Of a DNA stretch of 64,000 nucleotides, positions 50,645 to 59,232 are shown piece after piece. The stretch's first letter is position 1. Each line of letters starts with the position of its first letter. The stretch spans positions 205,505 through 269,504 of the forward strand of contig NZ_WBIN01000012.1 of assembly GCF_009749385.1 (NCBI RefSeq), written 5' to 3'. Under the pieces are notes generated by a model. It ran no database searches. It was given only the letters and a program-made list of their open reading frames with translations, and was not told the origin of the DNA. Source of the DNA: Agromyces allii. GTDB lineage: Bacteria > Actinomycetota > Actinomycetes > Actinomycetales > Microbacteriaceae. The translations under genes and the position numbers were made by a program.

Positions 50645-51352
50645 ATGACGCGCGCAGATCTCGGCAAGGATCCCAGCCAGGTATCGGCGATGTTCGACCG
50701 GGTGGCGGCCAGGTACGACCGCACGAACACCGTCCTCTCGATGGGCAACGCGCCGCTCTGGCGCGTCGCGACCACGCGTGCCGTGGCGCCGAAGCCCGGA
50801 GAGCGCATCCTCGATGTCGCCGCAGGCACGGGCACCTCGAGCGCGAGCCTCGCCGCCTCGGGCGCCTCCGTCGTCGCCGCCGACTTCTCGCCCGGCATGA
50901 TCGAGGTCGGCCGGGCCCGCCAGGAGCGCGTGCCCAACCTCGTGTTCGTCGAGGCCGACGCCACGAACCTGCCCTTCGGCGACGACGAGTTCGACGCCGT
51001 GACGATCTCGTTCGGCCTGCGCAACGTCAACGGGCCCGAGAAGGCGCTCGCCGAGTTCCTCCGCGTCACCAAGCCCGGCGGTCGCCTCGTGATCTGCGAG
51101 TTCTCCCAGCCGCCCGCGCCCATCATCCGCCTCGGCTACCACGGCTACCAGCGCTACGTCATGCCGACGCTCGTGCGCTGGTCGAGCTCGAACGACGACG
51201 CCTACGACTACCTCAACGAGTCGATCGACGCATGGCCCGAGCAGCCCGAGCTCGCGGCGCTCATCCGCAGCGTCGGCTACACCGATGTCGCGTGGCGCAA
51301 CCTCACGGGCGGCATCGTCGCCCTGCACCGGGCGCGCAAGCCGCTCGCGTGA
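50645..51352 (+). CDS. menG: Demethylmenaquinone methyltransferase
   Basis: A 235-residue UbiE/MenG-family enzyme for the last step of menaquinone synthesis. The SAM-binding motif is ILDVAAGTGTSS, preceded by the family signature VAARYDRTNTVLSMG and followed by VVAADFSPGMIEVGRAR, DATNLPFGDDEFDAVTISFGLRN and VTKPGGRLVICEFSQP. The length is normal for MenG. The transcript appears leaderless. The polyprenyl synthase and an FprA-type reductase follow on the same strand, each with its own start signals. Confidence 0.95.
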   Translation: MTRADLGKDPSQVSAMFDRVAARYDRTNTVLSMGNAPLWRVATTRAVAPKPGERILDVAAGTGTSSASLAASGASVVAADFSPGMIEVGRARQERVPNLVFVEADATNLPFGDDEFDAVTISFGLRNVNGPEKALAEFLRVTKPGGRLVICEFSQPPAPIIRLGYHGYQRYVMPTLVRWSSSNDDAYDYLNESIDAWPEQPELAALIRSVGYTDVAWRNLTGGIVALHRARKPLA

Positions 51353-51451
51353 CCGCGGGCGCCGCGCCGCGGCATCCGTCACTCGCCCGCGCGTCCAACG
51401 CGAGGGCTCGCCGTGGAAGCGGCGTCGACCGGGTGCACAGGTCGACCCCGA

Positions 51452-51457
51452 TAGACT
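51452..51457 (+). promoter_or_regulatory. -10 box of leaderless promoter (polyprenyl synthase)
   Basis: TAGACT, 7 nt before the GTG at 51465. It supports this start over earlier in-frame codons. Confidence 0.55.
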
Positions 51458-51464
51458 CGAAATC

Positions 51465-52589
51465 GTGAATCCGAGCCATCCGGTCGCGCGTCGCGGCTCT
51501 GCGCTCGCTTCGAACCTCGGTCTGAGCGAGCGCCTGTTCGCGTCATCCGCCGACAAGGCGATGGCGAAGGCGATCGACGACGGCATCGATCGGGTCGAAG
51601 CGGGTCTCGTCCGTGAAGTGCGTTTCGCCGATTCGATCGCGGATGCCTCGACCCGCTACCTGCTCGACGCCGGCGGCAAGCGCGTGCGGCCCATGCTCAC
51701 GCTGCTCACCGCCCAGCTCGGCGCGGGCATCACCGACGACGTGGTCACCGCCGCCGAGGCGATCGAGATCACGCACCTCGGCTCGCTCTACCACGACGAC
51801 GTCATGGACGAGTCGGAGCGTCGTCGCGGCGTGCCGAGCGCACAGACCGTGTGGGGCAACAACGTCGCGATCCTCACCGGCGACCTGCTGTTCGCCAGGG
51901 CGAGCCAGCTCATGGCCGAGCTCGGCGAACGCGCGATCCGCATGCAGGCCGGCACGTTCGAGCGTCTCGTGCTCGGGCAGCTGCACGAGACCGTCGGCCC
52001 CGGCGAGGGCGACGACCCCATCGAGCACTACATCCAGGTGCTCGCCGACAAGACCGGCTCGCTCATCGCGGCCGCCGCGCAGTCCGGCCTCGTGTTCTCG
52101 GGTGCCGACCCCGCCTACGAGGCGCCCGTCGTCGAGTTCGGCGAGAAGATCGGCATCGCGTTCCAGCTCATCGACGACGTCATCGACCTGTCGCCGCAGC
52201 CCGAGACCACCGGCAAGGTGCCGGGCACCGACCTCCGTGCGGGCGTCGTCACCCTGCCCGTGCTGCGCCTCGCCGAGCTGGCGAAGACCGATCCCGCGTC
52301 CGCAGACCTGCTCCGGCGCATCCAGCGCGACGTCATGGTCGGCATCGACCCGGCCGACGCCGGCGACCCCCACGACACGAACACGCTCGCCTCGCGCATC
52401 GTGCCCTCGCGCGAGACCGTCGACGCGATCGTCGCCGAGCTGCGCGAGCACGAGGCGACCACGGCCACCTTCGACGAGGCGCACCGCTGGGCCCGCGAGG
52501 CCGTCGAGGCGCTCGCGCCGCTGCCGGAGGGCACCGTGAAGAAGGCGCTCATCCGCTTCGCCGAGACGGTCGTCGACCGGGCGAGCTGA
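51465..52589 (+). CDS. Polyprenyl diphosphate synthase for the menaquinone side chain
   Basis: A 374-residue trans-isoprenyl diphosphate synthase. The two Asp-rich Mg-binding motifs are HDDVMDE (D111, D112, D115) and IDDVIDLS (D237, D238, D241), with GGKRVRPMLTLL before the first. Product length (for example hepta- to decaprenyl) is set by residues upstream of the first motif and cannot be judged safely by eye. Position beside menG suggests that it supplies MenA with its side-chain donor. GTG start was chosen from the leaderless promoter and the family N-terminus. Confidence 0.92.
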   Translation: MNPSHPVARRGSALASNLGLSERLFASSADKAMAKAIDDGIDRVEAGLVREVRFADSIADASTRYLLDAGGKRVRPMLTLLTAQLGAGITDDVVTAAEAIEITHLGSLYHDDVMDESERRRGVPSAQTVWGNNVAILTGDLLFARASQLMAELGERAIRMQAGTFERLVLGQLHETVGPGEGDDPIEHYIQVLADKTGSLIAAAAQSGLVFSGADPAYEAPVVEFGEKIGIAFQLIDDVIDLSPQPETTGKVPGTDLRAGVVTLPVLRLAELAKTDPASADLLRRIQRDVMVGIDPADAGDPHDTNTLASRIVPSRETVDAIVAELREHEATTATFDEAHRWAREAVEALAPLPEGTVKKALIRFAETVVDRAS

Positions 52590-52705
52590 GGCAGGGCATG
52601 ACGAAAATCAGGAGAATCGAGCCTTCAGGGCTTGTGGACGGGGCATCAGCCGCGATCTCCTGAATTCGTGTGGAGTGGTCGGCGACAAGGGGGAGGTTCG
52701 AGCAC

Positions 52706-54085
52706 GTGACCAGGAACAAGCTTCGACTCGCGATCGTCGGCGCCGGGCCGGCCGGCATCTACGCCGCCGACATCCTGCTGAAGGCCGAGCGCAACTTCGA
52801 CGTCTCGATCGACCTGTTCGACCACCTGCCCGCGCCGTACGGGCTCGTGCGCTACGGCGTCGCCCCAGACCACCCGCGCATCAAGGGCATCATCACGGCG
52901 CTCCGCGAGGTGCTCGACCGCGGCGACATCCGCATCTTCGGCAACGTGCGCTTCGGCACCGACATCTCGCTCGACGACCTCAAGCGCCACTACAACGCCG
53001 TCATCTTCGCCACGGGCGCGGTGCAGGACTCGTCGCTCCGGATCCCGGGCATCGACCTCGAGGGCTCCTACGGCGCCGCCGAGTTCGTGAGCTGGTTCGA
53101 CGGTCACCCCGACGTGCCCCGCACCTGGCCGCTCGAGGCCGAGTCGGTCGCGGTGATCGGCAACGGCAACGTGGCGCTCGACGTCGCCCGCATGCTCGCC
53201 AAGCATGTGGAAGACCTGATGGTCACCGAGATCCCCGACAACGTCGCGGCCGGGCTCTCGGCGTCGCCCGTCACCGACGTGCACGTGTTCGGACGCCGCG
53301 GCCCGACATCCGTGAAGTTCACGCCCCTCGAACTGCGCGAGCTCGGCGAACTGCGCGACGTCGACATGATCCTCGCCGACGAGGACTTCGAGTACGACGA
53401 TGCGGCCCGTGCCGCAGTCGCCGGCAACAAGCAGGTCTTCGTCATCGACAAGGTGCTCCAGCAGTGGCGGCAGCGGTCGGTGGGCGAAGCGTCGCGCCGG
53501 TTGCACCTGCACTTCTTCGCCAAGCCGCTCGAGGTCGTCGACGACGGCACCGGGCGCGTGAGCGCGATCCGCTACGAGCGCACGCGGTCCGACGGCGCGG
53601 GCGGGGTCGTCGGCACGGGCGAGATCCGCGAGATCCCCATCCAGGCGGTCTACCGGGCCGTCGGCTACTTCGGCTCGCCGCTGCCGGGCGTGCCCTTCGA
53701 CGAGCAGTTCGGCGTGATCCCGAACCACGAGGGCCAGGTGCTCCTGCGCGACCCCGAGACGGGCGAGTCGCGCCAGATGTACGGCGTCTACGCCACCGGG
53801 TGGATCAAGCGCGGCCCCGTCGGGCTCATCGGCCACACGAAGTCCGATGCCATGGAGACCATCAAGCACGTCATCAACGACCTCGGCAACTGGTGGACGC
53901 CCGAGTGGCCCTCGGAGGAGTCGGTGCTCGAGATGCTCGATGCCCGCGGCATCGCCTACACCGACCTCGACGGCTGGCACCGCCTCGACCAGCACGAGCG
54001 TTCGCTCGGCGAGGCCGAGAGCCGCGTGCGCATCAAGGTCGTGCCGCGCGACGACATGGTGCAGATCTCGCGCGACGGTGCGTGA
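52706..54085 (+). CDS. FAD-dependent NADPH:ferredoxin reductase, FprA-like
   Basis: A 459-residue flavoprotein of the adrenodoxin-reductase/FprA type that passes electrons between NADPH and ferredoxin. The FAD-binding motif is AIVGAGPAGIYAA near the N-terminus, followed by LPAPYGLVRYGVAPDHPRIK. The NADP-binding segment is VAVIGNGNVALDVARML, and GWIKRGPVGLIGHTKSDAMETI near the C-terminus is typical. The GTG at 52706 has GGGAGG 9 nt upstream. In other actinobacteria such genes occur singly; the neighbouring menG and prenyl synthase do not prove a role in quinone metabolism. Confidence 0.93.
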   Translation: MTRNKLRLAIVGAGPAGIYAADILLKAERNFDVSIDLFDHLPAPYGLVRYGVAPDHPRIKGIITALREVLDRGDIRIFGNVRFGTDISLDDLKRHYNAVIFATGAVQDSSLRIPGIDLEGSYGAAEFVSWFDGHPDVPRTWPLEAESVAVIGNGNVALDVARMLAKHVEDLMVTEIPDNVAAGLSASPVTDVHVFGRRGPTSVKFTPLELRELGELRDVDMILADEDFEYDDAARAAVAGNKQVFVIDKVLQQWRQRSVGEASRRLHLHFFAKPLEVVDDGTGRVSAIRYERTRSDGAGGVVGTGEIREIPIQAVYRAVGYFGSPLPGVPFDEQFGVIPNHEGQVLLRDPETGESRQMYGVYATGWIKRGPVGLIGHTKSDAMETIKHVINDLGNWWTPEWPSEESVLEMLDARGIAYTDLDGWHRLDQHERSLGEAESRVRIKVVPRDDMVQISRDGA

Positions 54086-54105
54086 GCGGCGTTCCTTCCT
54101 GCGGG

Positions 54106-54150
54106 GTTCCTGCGTCTGACCGTCCTGGTTCTGACGTTCCTGCGTCTGAG
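54106..54150 (+). repeat. 15-bp tandem repeat x3 after fprA
   Basis: GTTCCTGCGTCTGAC, CGTCCTGGTTCTGAC and GTTCCTGCGTCTGAG follow each other exactly, with a more decayed fourth unit at 54091. T-rich against the local base composition. Confidence 0.7.
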
Positions 54151-54208
54151 GGGCGGATGCCGCGGCGCGGCCTGTGCATGACGCTCAGGCCCGATCGCGT
54201 CCGGCGAG

Positions 54209-54214
54209 TACGCT
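54209..54214 (+). promoter_or_regulatory. -10 box of leaderless promoter (prepilin peptidase)
   Basis: TACGCT, 7 nt before GTG 54222, which favours that start over the ATG at 54237. Confidence 0.45.
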
Positions 54215-54221
54215 GCACGAC

Positions 54222-54941
54222 GTGCCGCCCGAGACCATGACCGCCGTCGTGCCGATCGCGACCGCGCTCGTGGCCGCCGCGCTCGGGGCCCTGCTGGGGT
54301 GGTGGCCGCTCGCGGCGTGGGTGCGGCGATCGCTGCGTGCGCCGGCCGGGTCTCACGGCGAGCGGATGCCGCAGCGCACGATCCGCGTCTCGGCCGCTGT
54401 CGTCACGGCCATCACGTTCGGCCTGCTCGGCCTGCGGTTCGCCGCGACGTGGGTGCTGCTCCCGCTGCTCGTCTTCGCCGCGGCGGCGACCGTGCTCGCT
54501 CTCGTCGACCTCGCCGAGCACCGCCTGCCCAACGCGGTCGTGTTCCCGGCGCTCGGCGTCGTGGGCGTGCTGTTCCTCCTCGCGACACTCCTGACCGGCC
54601 GACCCACGTCGTTCCTCCTCGCGCTCGCCGGAGCGGTCGCGATGTTCGCCGTCTACCTGCTGCTCGCACTCATCTCACCCGGCGCCATGGGCATGGGCGA
54701 CGTGAAGCTCGCACTGCTCATTGGTCTCGTGCTCGGCTGGTTCGGCCTCTCGGCCTGGATCATCGGGCTCCTCGGGGCGTTCGTGATCGGCGGGGTCATC
54801 GCCGTCGTCGGGCTCGCGACGCGACGCGTGACCCTGCGCGGATCGATCCCGTTCGGTCCGTCGATGCTCGCCGGAGCCCTCGTCGCCGTGCTGGTCGCGG
54901 GAGACGTCCCGACGTTCATCGGCATGGCGACGATAGGCTGA
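54222..54941 (+). CDS. A24-family prepilin peptidase, short form
   Basis: A 239-residue membrane aspartyl protease with about seven helices. The catalytic pair is D96 in LVDLAEHRLPNAVV and D160 in the GxGD motif GMGMGDVKLALLIG. It lacks the N-terminal cysteine-rich methylase domain of PilD, as many actinobacterial forms do. The family cleaves type IV pilin-like or Flp/Tad precursors, but no pilin, pilus ATPase or Tad gene lies within the window. The alpha/beta hydrolase follows 27 bp later. Confidence 0.88.
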   Translation: MPPETMTAVVPIATALVAAALGALLGWWPLAAWVRRSLRAPAGSHGERMPQRTIRVSAAVVTAITFGLLGLRFAATWVLLPLLVFAAAATVLALVDLAEHRLPNAVVFPALGVVGVLFLLATLLTGRPTSFLLALAGAVAMFAVYLLLALISPGAMGMGDVKLALLIGLVLGWFGLSAWIIGLLGAFVIGGVIAVVGLATRRVTLRGSIPFGPSMLAGALVAVLVAGDVPTFIGMATIG

Positions 54942-54968
54942 ACCCACCGAGACCCCGGGGGAGGTGTC

Positions 54969-56084
54969 GTGGCAGAGCATCCGGCCGACCATCGTTCCGG
55001 TTCGGCATCCGACCCGCCCGTCGGTTCGCCGGCAGCAGACGTGCATGCGGCAGTCGCCCCGGCCGCCTCCGCAGCCTCGGCCACCTCCGGGCATGACGAA
55101 CGCTGGCGGCCCGACGTGCTCGGCCCCGGGTTCGAGCAGCGCACGCTGCCGCTCGGCACCGACGACGAGGGCGAGGTCGTCGCGACGCTCGTGCGGCACG
55201 ATCCCGGGTTCCGGTGGTCGCTGCGGCGCGGCGCGGCATCCGGAGTCGACGTGCTCTACGTGCACGGCTGGAGCGACTACTTCTTCAACCCCGAGCTCGC
55301 ACGATTCTGGTCCGATGCCGGCGCCCGGTTCTTCGCACTCGACCTCCGCAAGTACGGGCGGAGCCTCCGGCCCGGGCAGACGCCCGGCTTCGTCACCGAC
55401 CTCGCCACGTACGACGACGACATCGAGGCGGCGCTGGGGGTCATGGGCCACGGGCGCGGAGCCGCGGCATCCGCCCGGCCGCTCCTGCTGCTCGGACACT
55501 CGACCGGCGGGCTCACGCTCAGCCTGTGGTCGGCGCGCAACCCCGGACGCGCGGCCGCGCTGGTGTTGAACAGCCCGTGGCTGGAGTTCCAGCTCAGCGC
55601 CACCGGACGCGCCGCGCTCGCGCCCGTCATCGGCTGGGGCGCCCGTGTGAACCCGCTCGGACCCATGCCCAACGTGGATCTCGGCTTCTACACGCGCACC
55701 GTCGCGAAGGAGCTCGGCGGCGAGTGGGAGTACTCGCACGAGTGGCGGCCCGACCGCGGATTCACCGTGCACCCCGCCTGGCTCACCGGAATCCTCGCCG
55801 GGCACGCGACCGTCGCCCGCCGCATCGACGTCGGCGCGCCCGTGCTCACGCTGCTCTCGAAGCGGTCGACGCTGCTGCCCCGGTGGGACGAGGCCATGCG
55901 CTCGTCCGACATCGTGCTCGTCGTCGACGAGATCGCCGAGCGCACCCTGCGACTCGGGCCGAACGTGACGGTCGCCCGCATCGACGGCGCGCTGCACGAC
56001 GTGTTCCTCTCGCGCGAGCCCGTGCGGGCCGCCGCCTACGCGGCCATCACGCGCTGGCTCCGCGGTTACGCCCCGCGCCGCTGA
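54969..56084 (+). CDS. Alpha/beta hydrolase (serine aminopeptidase S33-like)
   Basis: A 371-residue hydrolase. The nucleophile elbow is LLGHSTGGLTLSL (S178). The core begins VDVLYVHGWSDYFFNPELARFW, FALDLRKYGRSLRPGQ follows the oxyanion strand, and a probable catalytic His lies in DGALHDVFLS near the C-terminus. The first 45 residues are polar, Ala/Ser-rich and unlike the family, so they may be a loose extension. The GTG has GGGGGAGG about 5 nt upstream. Relatives act as monoacylglycerol lipases or esterases; the substrate here is unknown. Confidence 0.85.
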   Translation: MAEHPADHRSGSASDPPVGSPAADVHAAVAPAASAASATSGHDERWRPDVLGPGFEQRTLPLGTDDEGEVVATLVRHDPGFRWSLRRGAASGVDVLYVHGWSDYFFNPELARFWSDAGARFFALDLRKYGRSLRPGQTPGFVTDLATYDDDIEAALGVMGHGRGAAASARPLLLLGHSTGGLTLSLWSARNPGRAAALVLNSPWLEFQLSATGRAALAPVIGWGARVNPLGPMPNVDLGFYTRTVAKELGGEWEYSHEWRPDRGFTVHPAWLTGILAGHATVARRIDVGAPVLTLLSKRSTLLPRWDEAMRSSDIVLVVDEIAERTLRLGPNVTVARIDGALHDVFLSREPVRAAAYAAITRWLRGYAPRR

Positions 56085-56164
56085 CGCGCCCGTCCCCGCC
56101 CGGGCGGCTGCCGCGCGCGTGGAGGGAGCTTCGGCGCGGTGAGGTCGCGCCGAGCCTCACTCGG

Positions 56165-56208
56165 TGTGCAGAACCGTCCTCACTCGATGCGGTGACTCGT
56201 TCTGCACA
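56165..56208. repeat. Inverted repeat upstream of the AbiEi-like gene
   Basis: 10-bp perfect arms TGTGCAGAAC (56165-56174) and GTTCTGCACA (56199-56208) around CGTCCTCACTCGATGCGG, the same words as in the hairpin after the gene. It may be an operator or part of a paired flanking element. Confidence 0.55.
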
Positions 56209-56286
56209 GGCGGTGGGCAGGCGTGATTCCTCGACCGGATGCTCGATCCGGGGGTCGAGGACGTCCGGACTGGGGAGCCTTGGCGG

Positions 56287-57333
56287 ATGGAACTTCCCCG
56301 GCTGCCCAACGGCCTCATCCGGTTCGCCGACGTGCGTGAGGCAGGACTGCAGCGAACCCTCGCCGCCGACCTCGCCGCTCGTCGAATCGTCCGCGTAAGG
56401 CGCGGCGTCTACGTCGACGCGCCTCCGCTCGGAACACCGGAGTGGCGCCGCGATGAACTCCGTCACACCCATCTCGTCTCCGCCGCGGCCGAGAGCATGC
56501 GGGCGCCCGTGTTCACGGGGTTCTCAGCGCTCGCGCTCCTCGGGTTGCCGAGCTTCGGCCGATGGCCGCGCGACGTCTGCGTGCTCGCCGACGGCCCGAC
56601 CGGGCATCGTCGGCCGGGCGTCGTCGCCGTCGCGGCCCCGCGCCCGCCAGACGTCGAGCGTGTGCAGGGCGGCATGTTCGTGACCTCGGTGGAGTTCGCC
56701 CTCGTCCAGGCCTGTCGCGTGGGCACGCTCGCCGCGGCACTGGCCGCAGTCGATGCCGCGTTGTGGGTGCCGAGCGGCGCGGGACGCGCTCCGCTCACGA
56801 CGATCGAACGGCTGCTCGGCGAGCACGAGCGACTGATGCCCTACCCCGGCAGCCGCCGAACGGAGGCCGTGCTGGTTCGCGCGACGAGCCGATCCCAGAC
56901 CGTGCTCGAAACGGTCAGCCGCCTCGTCATCGAGGAGTGCGGGTTCCAGGCGCCGGTTCTGCAGGAGTCGTTCCGTCTCGACGAGCTCGCGATGACCGCG
57001 GACGTCGACTTCTGGTGGCCGTCGGTGCGTGCCATCGGTGAGGCTGACGGCCGCGGGAAGTACCTCGCGGGTGCGACCGCCCACGGATCCGCTGTGCCGG
57101 CGGGGGAGTCGCTCGTCTCGGCGATCGCAGCCCGTGCGGTGATCCGAGAGAAGGACCGCGAGAATGCACTCCGCCGCCGAGTGACGTCGATGGACCGCTG
57201 GGACTGGACCGACATGGTGCGCAAAGACCCGCTCGAGCAGCGCCTGCTCGCCATGGGAGTGCCGCGCACGAGGCAGCGCCGGGCGCTCGTCGGCTCGCCC
57301 GAGGCATCCGTGCTTCGCTCAGATCGTGCCTGA
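56287..57333 (+). CDS. Solitary AbiEi-family antitoxin-like protein
   Basis: A 348-residue protein with an N-terminal winged-helix-like domain as in AbiEi-type antitoxins: RFADVREAGLQRTLAADLAARRIVRVRRGVYVD, followed by SAAAESMRAPVFTGFSALALLGLP. The C-terminal third (ADVDFWWPSVRAIGEADGRGKY) has an acidic, nuclease-like D-x-D...E-x-D-G-x-x-K pattern seen in DUF559/endonuclease-like extensions. No AbiEii nucleotidyltransferase toxin lies next to it, so a classical toxin-antitoxin pair is not supported. ATG 56287 was chosen for its start of homology. Related inverted repeats flank it on both sides. Confidence 0.65.
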   Translation: MELPRLPNGLIRFADVREAGLQRTLAADLAARRIVRVRRGVYVDAPPLGTPEWRRDELRHTHLVSAAAESMRAPVFTGFSALALLGLPSFGRWPRDVCVLADGPTGHRRPGVVAVAAPRPPDVERVQGGMFVTSVEFALVQACRVGTLAAALAAVDAALWVPSGAGRAPLTTIERLLGEHERLMPYPGSRRTEAVLVRATSRSQTVLETVSRLVIEECGFQAPVLQESFRLDELAMTADVDFWWPSVRAIGEADGRGKYLAGATAHGSAVPAGESLVSAIAARAVIREKDRENALRRRVTSMDRWDWTDMVRKDPLEQRLLAMGVPRTRQRRALVGSPEASVLRSDRA

Positions 57334-57339
57334 GGACGG

Positions 57340-57383
57340 TTCGATGCGGTGAGGAACACTCGAACGGTCCTCACCGCATCGAA
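57340..57383. terminator. Strong 16-bp hairpin after the AbiEi-like gene
   Basis: Perfect arms TTCGATGCGGTGAGGA (57340-57355) and TCCTCACCGCATCGAA (57368-57383), loop 12 nt, between convergent genes. It lacks a T-run. It shares words with the inverted repeat upstream of the gene. Confidence 0.6.
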
Positions 57384-57413
57384 GTCACCTCACGAGCGCC
57401 CGGGGCGCCGCGC

Positions 57414-57902
57414 TCAGCGGAAGTTCGTGAACTGCAGGGCGACGTCGAGGTCCTTGCCCTTGAGCAGGGCCATGGTCGCCTGGAGGTCGTCGCGGCTCTT
57501 GGACGAGACGCGCAGCTCGTCGCCCTGGATCTGGCTCTTGACCGTCTTGGGCGCCTCGTCGCGGATGATCTTCGAGATCTTCTTCGCGTTCTCGCTGTCG
57601 ATGCCGTTCTTCAGCGCGATCTCGATGCGGAACTCCTTGCCCGAGGGGTAGGGCTCACCCGTGTCGAGCGAGCGCAGCGTGATGCCGCGCTTGATGAACT
57701 TCGACTCGACGACCTCGAGCACGGCCTTGACGCGCTCGTCGGTCTGCGCCTTCAGCAGGATCTTCTCGCCCGACCACTCGACCGAGGCGCCGATGTTCTT
57801 GAAGTCGTAGCGCTGCTCGACCTCTTTGCGCGCCTGGTTGACGGCGTTCTCGGCCTCCATGTGGTCGACCTTGGAGACGATGTCAAACGTGGAATCAGCC
57901 AT
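57414..57902 (-). CDS. YajQ-family (DUF520) nucleotide-binding protein
   Basis: A 162-residue cytosolic protein, full length for the family, with two ferredoxin-like halves. Hallmarks: ADSTFDIVSKVDHMEAENAVNQA at the N-terminus, RYDFKNIGASVEWSG, and DELRVSSKSRDDLQATMALLK near the C-terminus. YajQ proteins in Xanthomonas bind cyclic di-GMP and affect transcription; whether that holds in actinobacteria is not shown. The ATG lies 7 nt after TAGACT on the minus strand, so it is probably leaderless. Confidence 0.94.
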   Translation of the reverse strand: MADSTFDIVSKVDHMEAENAVNQARKEVEQRYDFKNIGASVEWSGEKILLKAQTDERVKAVLEVVESKFIKRGITLRSLDTGEPYPSGKEFRIEIALKNGIDSENAKKISKIIRDEAPKTVKSQIQGDELRVSSKSRDDLQATMALLKGKDLDVALQFTNFR

Positions 57903-57909
57903 GCAGGCC

Positions 57910-57915
57910 AGTCTA
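57910..57915 (-). promoter_or_regulatory. -10 box of leaderless promoter (yajQ)
   Basis: TAGACT on the minus strand, 7 nt before the ATG at 57902. Confidence 0.55.
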
Positions 57916-58049
57916 CCGAGGGGCTCGCCTCCGCGAACAGCGCCGAGCTGCGCCCTGCGAACAGCGAACTCGACATCAGTGAGCAGGCGCAGGTCGGGCG
58001 GATGCCGCGGCGCGCGCCCGCGCCTCTCGCGCCCGCCGGCGGGCGGGCG

Positions 58050-59069
58050 TCAGGCCGGCGGCGGGGTGGCCGTCGACGAGCGCACGCGCAGCTCGAACGG
58101 GAGGGGAGTCGAGGCGGGCGCCGCGGCATCCGACCCGGGTTCGAGCTGTTCCATGAGGATCTCCACGGCCTTCTCGCCCTGGAAGCGGGGGAACTGCGCG
58201 ACGGTCGAGAGCCCGAAGAAGTCGGAGAGGTCGTGGTCGTCGATGCCGACGATGGAGACGTCGCGGGGCACGACGAGGCCGAGTTCGCGGGCGGCGAGGA
58301 TCGAGCCGATGGCCATCTCGTCGGAGGCGGCGAAGATGGCGGTGGGGCGGTCGTGGGGCACGCCGAGCAGTTGCTTCGCGGCGTGGAACCCGCCGCGGAT
58401 CGTGAAGTCGGCCGGCGCGAAGAGGCGGTCGTCGACCTCGATGCCGGCCTCGCGGAGGGCGTTCTCGTAACCGTGGCGACGGTTGGTCGGCAGGTGGAAG
58501 TCGAGGTCGTTCTCGAGGTCGCCGCCGATGTGCGCGATGCGGCGGTGGCCGAGCGCGAGCAGGTGCTCGGTGGCGAGCTTGGCGACGGCCACATCGTCGA
58601 TCGTGAGCGTGCGGACCCCGGTGATCGGGCCGCCGACGCCGACGAGCGGCTTGCCGAGGTCGTGCAGTCGCGCCACCTCGGGTTCGGTGAGCTCGAGCGA
58701 GACGGCGATGACGGCGTCGACGCGCTGGCGCAGGAGGAAGTGCTCGAACACGCTCGCGCGCTCGCCGCTGTCGCCCGAGAGGTTGTAGAGCGTGAGGTCG
58801 TAGCCGCGCCGGAGCAGCGCACCCTGCGCGCCCTCGAGCACCGAGGAGAAGAACCATCGGTTGAGGAACGGGATCACGACGCCGATGTTGCGCGTGCGCC
58901 CCGACGCGAGGCTCGACGCGTTCGACGAGACGACGTAGCCGAGCTGCGCGGCCGCATCGAGCACCTTCGACTTCGAGGCGGCGGAGACGTGCCCGCGGCC
59001 GCTGAGCGCACGCGAGACGGTCGCGGTCGAGACGCCGGCGAGCCGAGCGACCTCTTCGATGCCGGCCAT
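58050..59069 (-). CDS. LacI-family transcriptional regulator
   Basis: A 339-residue repressor. The N-terminal helix-turn-helix and hinge read IEEVARLAGVSTATVSRALSGRGHVS...AAQLGYVVSSNASSL, and the rest is a periplasmic-binding-protein-like sugar sensor (RTRNIGVVIPFLNRWFFSSVLEGAQ, ATEHLLALGHRRIAHIGG, TAIFAASDEMAIGSI). ATG 59069 has GGAGG 4 nt upstream; a longer frame to 59105 is less likely. No sugar genes adjoin it. It is the only LacI-type gene in the window and so a candidate, unproven, for the TGCAAGCGCTTGCA operator at 25315. Confidence 0.92.
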   Translation of the reverse strand: MAGIEEVARLAGVSTATVSRALSGRGHVSAASKSKVLDAAAQLGYVVSSNASSLASGRTRNIGVVIPFLNRWFFSSVLEGAQGALLRRGYDLTLYNLSGDSGERASVFEHFLLRQRVDAVIAVSLELTEPEVARLHDLGKPLVGVGGPITGVRTLTIDDVAVAKLATEHLLALGHRRIAHIGGDLENDLDFHLPTNRRHGYENALREAGIEVDDRLFAPADFTIRGGFHAAKQLLGVPHDRPTAIFAASDEMAIGSILAARELGLVVPRDVSIVGIDDHDLSDFFGLSTVAQFPRFQGEKAVEILMEQLEPGSDAAAPASTPLPFELRVRSSTATPPPA

Positions 59070-59232
59070 CGCGCCTCCGTACGGGTCGGGCTGGAACCTC
59101 GACATCCTATCGTCCGGTGCCCTGCGTGGCGCGTTGCCCGGCCCGCCCTCGTAAGGTAGACAGGCACGGTCGGGCCCACGTTCGGGGGAGGGGCGGTGTC
59201 CGCCATCCACCGAACCGAAGGGAATCACGCAC

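Noticed and set aside
54969..56084. Alpha/beta hydrolase as MenH
   Set aside because: It is about 100 residues longer than MenH, resembles S33 lipase-like proteins, and lies outside the men run.
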